From assembly GCF_020544405.1 (NCBI RefSeq), contig NZ_CP065410.1:310001-374000 (forward strand): DNA of 64,000 nucleotides, in the 5' to 3' direction. The notes under the pieces were generated by a model. The model had not been told where the DNA came from and made no database searches. It saw only the letters and a program-made list of their open reading frames with translations. The position numbers were made by a program, and so were the translations under genes. This document shows, in pieces, positions 62,296 through 64,000 of this stretch (positions are counted from its first letter, which is position 1; each line of letters starts with the position of its first letter). The DNA comes from Pseudomonas sp. IAC-BECa141. Lineage in GTDB: Bacteria > Pseudomonadota > Gammaproteobacteria > Pseudomonadales > Pseudomonadaceae.

Positions 62296-62801
62296 GGCTT
62301 GTGCACCCGCTGCACGGTGAACACCACCGCCGGACTCTGCTGAATGATCGCCTCGCCATTGATGACCTGCACCGCCAGCCGATGCTCGCCCCGGTCGACG
62401 TTCACCAGTTGCAGGATCGGCACGTTGCTCGGCTGGCCATAAGGCGCGTCGTCCAAAAGCAGGCGCAATTGATGCGGCGGTTGCAGACGCGGCTTGATCA
62501 GCACACTGACCGTGAAGGTGCCGTTGTTGGCGCGCAGGGCTTCCTCGGTGGGCAGGCCGGTCAGCTCCAGCACTTCGTAGGCATTGCGCGCAGGCTCACG
62601 ACTGACCGTATCGGTAGACGGCGCATTCGGTGCCTGAGGCTGGACGCTGTTGAGCGGCGGCAACTCTACCGGCTGCGCCTGTACGCCGTCCGGCGCGTGA
62701 TCGCTGTACACCGTGTTGCCGCCGGCGTCGGTGTACTTGTAGATCTGCGCGGCGACGGGCAGGGCGATCAGCAGCAAAATATAGAGAAGGGTGCGACCCA
62801 T
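62292..62801 (-). CDS. DUF4124-domain protein, first of a pair
   Basis: A 169-residue protein with a signal peptide (MGRTLLYILLLIALPVAA) and the DUF4124 signature QIYKYTDAGGNTVYSDHAP. It has the same C-terminal beta domain as the next gene (PHQLRLLLDDAPYGQPS, VDRGEHRLAVQVING). ATG 62801 gives the signal peptide; a 40-residue upstream extension was rejected. It lies between glnA and ntrBC, the standard place in Pseudomonas as I recall it. Confidence 0.8.
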   Translation of the reverse strand: MGRTLLYILLLIALPVAAQIYKYTDAGGNTVYSDHAPDGVQAQPVELPPLNSVQPQAPNAPSTDTVSREPARNAYEVLELTGLPTEEALRANNGTFTVSVLIKPRLQPPHQLRLLLDDAPYGQPSNVPILQLVNVDRGEHRLAVQVINGEAIIQQSPAVVFTVQRVHKP

Positions 62802-62882
62802 GAAATCGACCGAAAACGAAAACGATGGGATGCAGCATAGGACAGTGGAGCAGGGAAGGCTCGGATGGAAAACATCCGGCCA

Positions 62883-62915
62883 ATAAAAAAGGCCTCCCGA
62901 AGGAGGCCTCTCTTT
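62883..62915 (-). terminator. Terminator of glnA
   Basis: A perfect stem, AGGCCTCC/GGAGGCCT, with a CGAA loop and a six-T run on the minus strand, 31 bp past the glnA stop. Confidence 0.85.
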
Positions 62916-62945
62916 TGCCACGCCGCGTAGCGCGGCGCTACCGGA

Positions 62946-64000
62946 TCAGCAGCTGTAGTACAGCTCATATTCCAGTGGGTGTACGAAGGTGCGGACCTTG
63001 ATTTCTTCTTCGGATTTCAGCGCGATGTAGGCATCGATGAAGTCGTCGGAGAACACGCCACCCTTGGTCAGGAACGCACGGCCCTTGTCCAGCTCTTCCA
63101 GAGCTTCTTTCAGGCTGCCGCAAACTTGCGGGATCTCTTTCGCCTCTTCAGGCGGCAGGTCGTACAGGTTCTTGTCGGCAGCATCGCCTGGGTGGATCTT
63201 GTTCTGGATACCGTCCAGACCGGCCATCAGCAGTGCTGCGAAAGCCAGGTACGGGTTGGCAGCCGGATCCGGGAAACGTGCTTCGATACGACGGCCACGC
63301 GGGCTGTTGACGTAAGGAATACGGATCGAGGCGGAACGGTTGCGAGCCGAGTAGGCCAGCATCACCGGAGCTTCGAAGCCTGGCACCAGACGCTTGTAGG
63401 AGTTGGTGGCCGGGTTGGTGAAGCCGTTCAGGGCCTTACCGTGCTTGATGATGCCGCCGATGAAGTACAGGGCGGTTTCGGACAGGCCGGCATAGCCTTC
63501 GCCAGCGAAGGTGTTCTTGCCGTCTTTGGCGATGGACATGTGCACGTGCATACCCGAACCGTTGTCACCGTACAGTGGCTTCGGCATGAAGGTCGCAGTG
63601 CGGCCGTAGGCATCGGCCACGTTGTGTACAACGTATTTCAGAGTCTGAACTTCGTCAGCTTTCTTCACCAGGGTGTTGAACTTGACACCGATTTCGTTTT
63701 GACCGGCGGTTGCCACTTCGTGGTGGTGAACTTCAACGGTCTGACCCATCTCTTCCAGTGCGTTGCACATGGCGGTACGGATTTCGTGGTCGTGGTCGAA
63801 CGGCGGAACCGGGAAGTAGCCGCCTTTCACGCCTGGACGGTGGCCCTTGTTGCCGCCTTCCACGTCCTGGTCGGACATCCACGAGCCTTGCTCGGAGTAG
63901 ATCTTGAACATCGAGCCGGAGATGTCGGACTTGAACTTCACTTCGTCGAAGATGAAGAACTCAGGCTCGGGACCGGCGAATACGGTGTCACCGATACCGG
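62946..64000 (-). CDS. glnA: GlnA, type I glutamine synthetase (partial, N-terminus outside)
   Basis: The last 351 codons of glutamine synthetase I, open to the right edge. The visible metal and substrate motifs are [46 protein letters not shown], and NRSASIRIP. The adenylylation site Tyr lies in [15 protein letters not shown], so activity is controlled by GlnE. It joins ammonia to glutamate. Transcription normally needs NtrC and sigma-54, but the promoter is outside the window. Confidence 0.97.
   Translation of the reverse strand, partial: GIGDTVFAGPEPEFFIFDEVKFKSDISGSMFKIYSEQGSWMSDQDVEGGNKGHRPGVKGGYFPVPPFDHDHEIRTAMCNALEEMGQTVEVHHHEVATAGQNEIGVKFNTLVKKADEVQTLKYVVHNVADAYGRTATFMPKPLYGDNGSGMHVHMSIAKDGKNTFAGEGYAGLSETALYFIGGIIKHGKALNGFTNPATNSYKRLVPGFEAPVMLAYSARNRSASIRIPYVNSPRGRRIEARFPDPAANPYLAFAALLMAGLDGIQNKIHPGDAADKNLYDLPPEEAKEIPQVCGSLKEALEELDKGRAFLTKGGVFSDDFIDAYIALKSEEEIKVRTFVHPLEYELYYSC

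Overview
The window is about 62% GC, gene-dense, and reads as the chromosome of a Pseudomonas of the fluorescens type. Signs of this are the P. fluorescens-type REP repeats, a glycine-zipper/fdhD/LysM/nudE/cysQ/dctBD block, an OprD-family porin, a DUF3077 gene, and the order hisBH-DUF2164-hisAF ... ctpA-envC-gpmI-rhodanese-grx-secB-trmL-ntrCB-glnA. From memory only (no search was run), the core order matches P. aeruginosa PAO1 from about PA5189 down to PA5119. Blocks missing from that order look like accessory insertions.

Layout. 1-8.9 kb: end of a 3-hydroxyacyl-CoA dehydrogenase, a thioesterase, a glycine-zipper protein, a LysR-fdhD-FdhF-like oxidoreductase cluster, a BON-LysM protein, a HAD nucleotidase, nudE-cysQ and a YiiD-like thioesterase. 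8.9-12.8 kb: dctD, dctB and a stand-alone rmlC. 12.9-18.5 kb: a three-part kinase/aminotransferase-fold fusion, agmatine deiminase, a small protein and a thioredoxin-fold protein. 18.8-23.4 kb: an OprD-family porin, then a dioxygenase-acetyltransferase-azlC-azlD operon converging on a LysR gene. 23.4-27.7 kb: an accessory stretch with an orphan toxin-like gene in lower-GC DNA, a tautomerase/DsbA/SDR operon, a DUF3077 gene with a structured leader, and an orphan HicB with paired operators. 27.7-33.3 kb: tRNA-Thr, an FkbM methyltransferase, a second methyltransferase and a basic amino acid ABC transporter. 33.8-39.5 kb: a GabP-type permease, two tandem paralogues, an alpha/beta hydrolase, a YhcG-type nuclease, two small envelope proteins and tRNA-Phe. 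39.6-43.2 kb: yggX-mutY-asmA. 43.5-45.2 kb: an MFS carrier. 45.5-48.5 kb: hisB-hisH-DUF2164-hisA-hisF. 48.6-54.3 kb: a solute-binding protein, a Vps62-like protein, a frameshifted deacetylase, ctpA and envC. 54.5-58.5 kb: gpmI, rhodanese-like, grxC, secB, trmL and a membrane-anchored protein. 58.9-64 kb: ntrC-ntrB, two DUF4124 proteins and glnA, which runs off the right edge.

Two nitrogen themes recur. NtrBC and GlnA are the central nitrogen switch, and several uptake and catabolic units (basic amino acid ABC transporter, GabP, agmatine deiminase, AzlCD) could feed it. The likeliest under-described biology is: (i) the putative amino acid hydroxylase/acetyltransferase/AzlCD operon, with a compact three-way-junction leader over its ribosome binding site; (ii) the kinase plus ammonia-lyase-like fusion; (iii) the orphan toxin-like gene with a candidate opposing small RNA; (iv) the structured leader of the DUF3077 gene. 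Protein family calls rest on motifs read by eye. RNA and promoter calls are pattern matches and have not been tested by folding or expression data.
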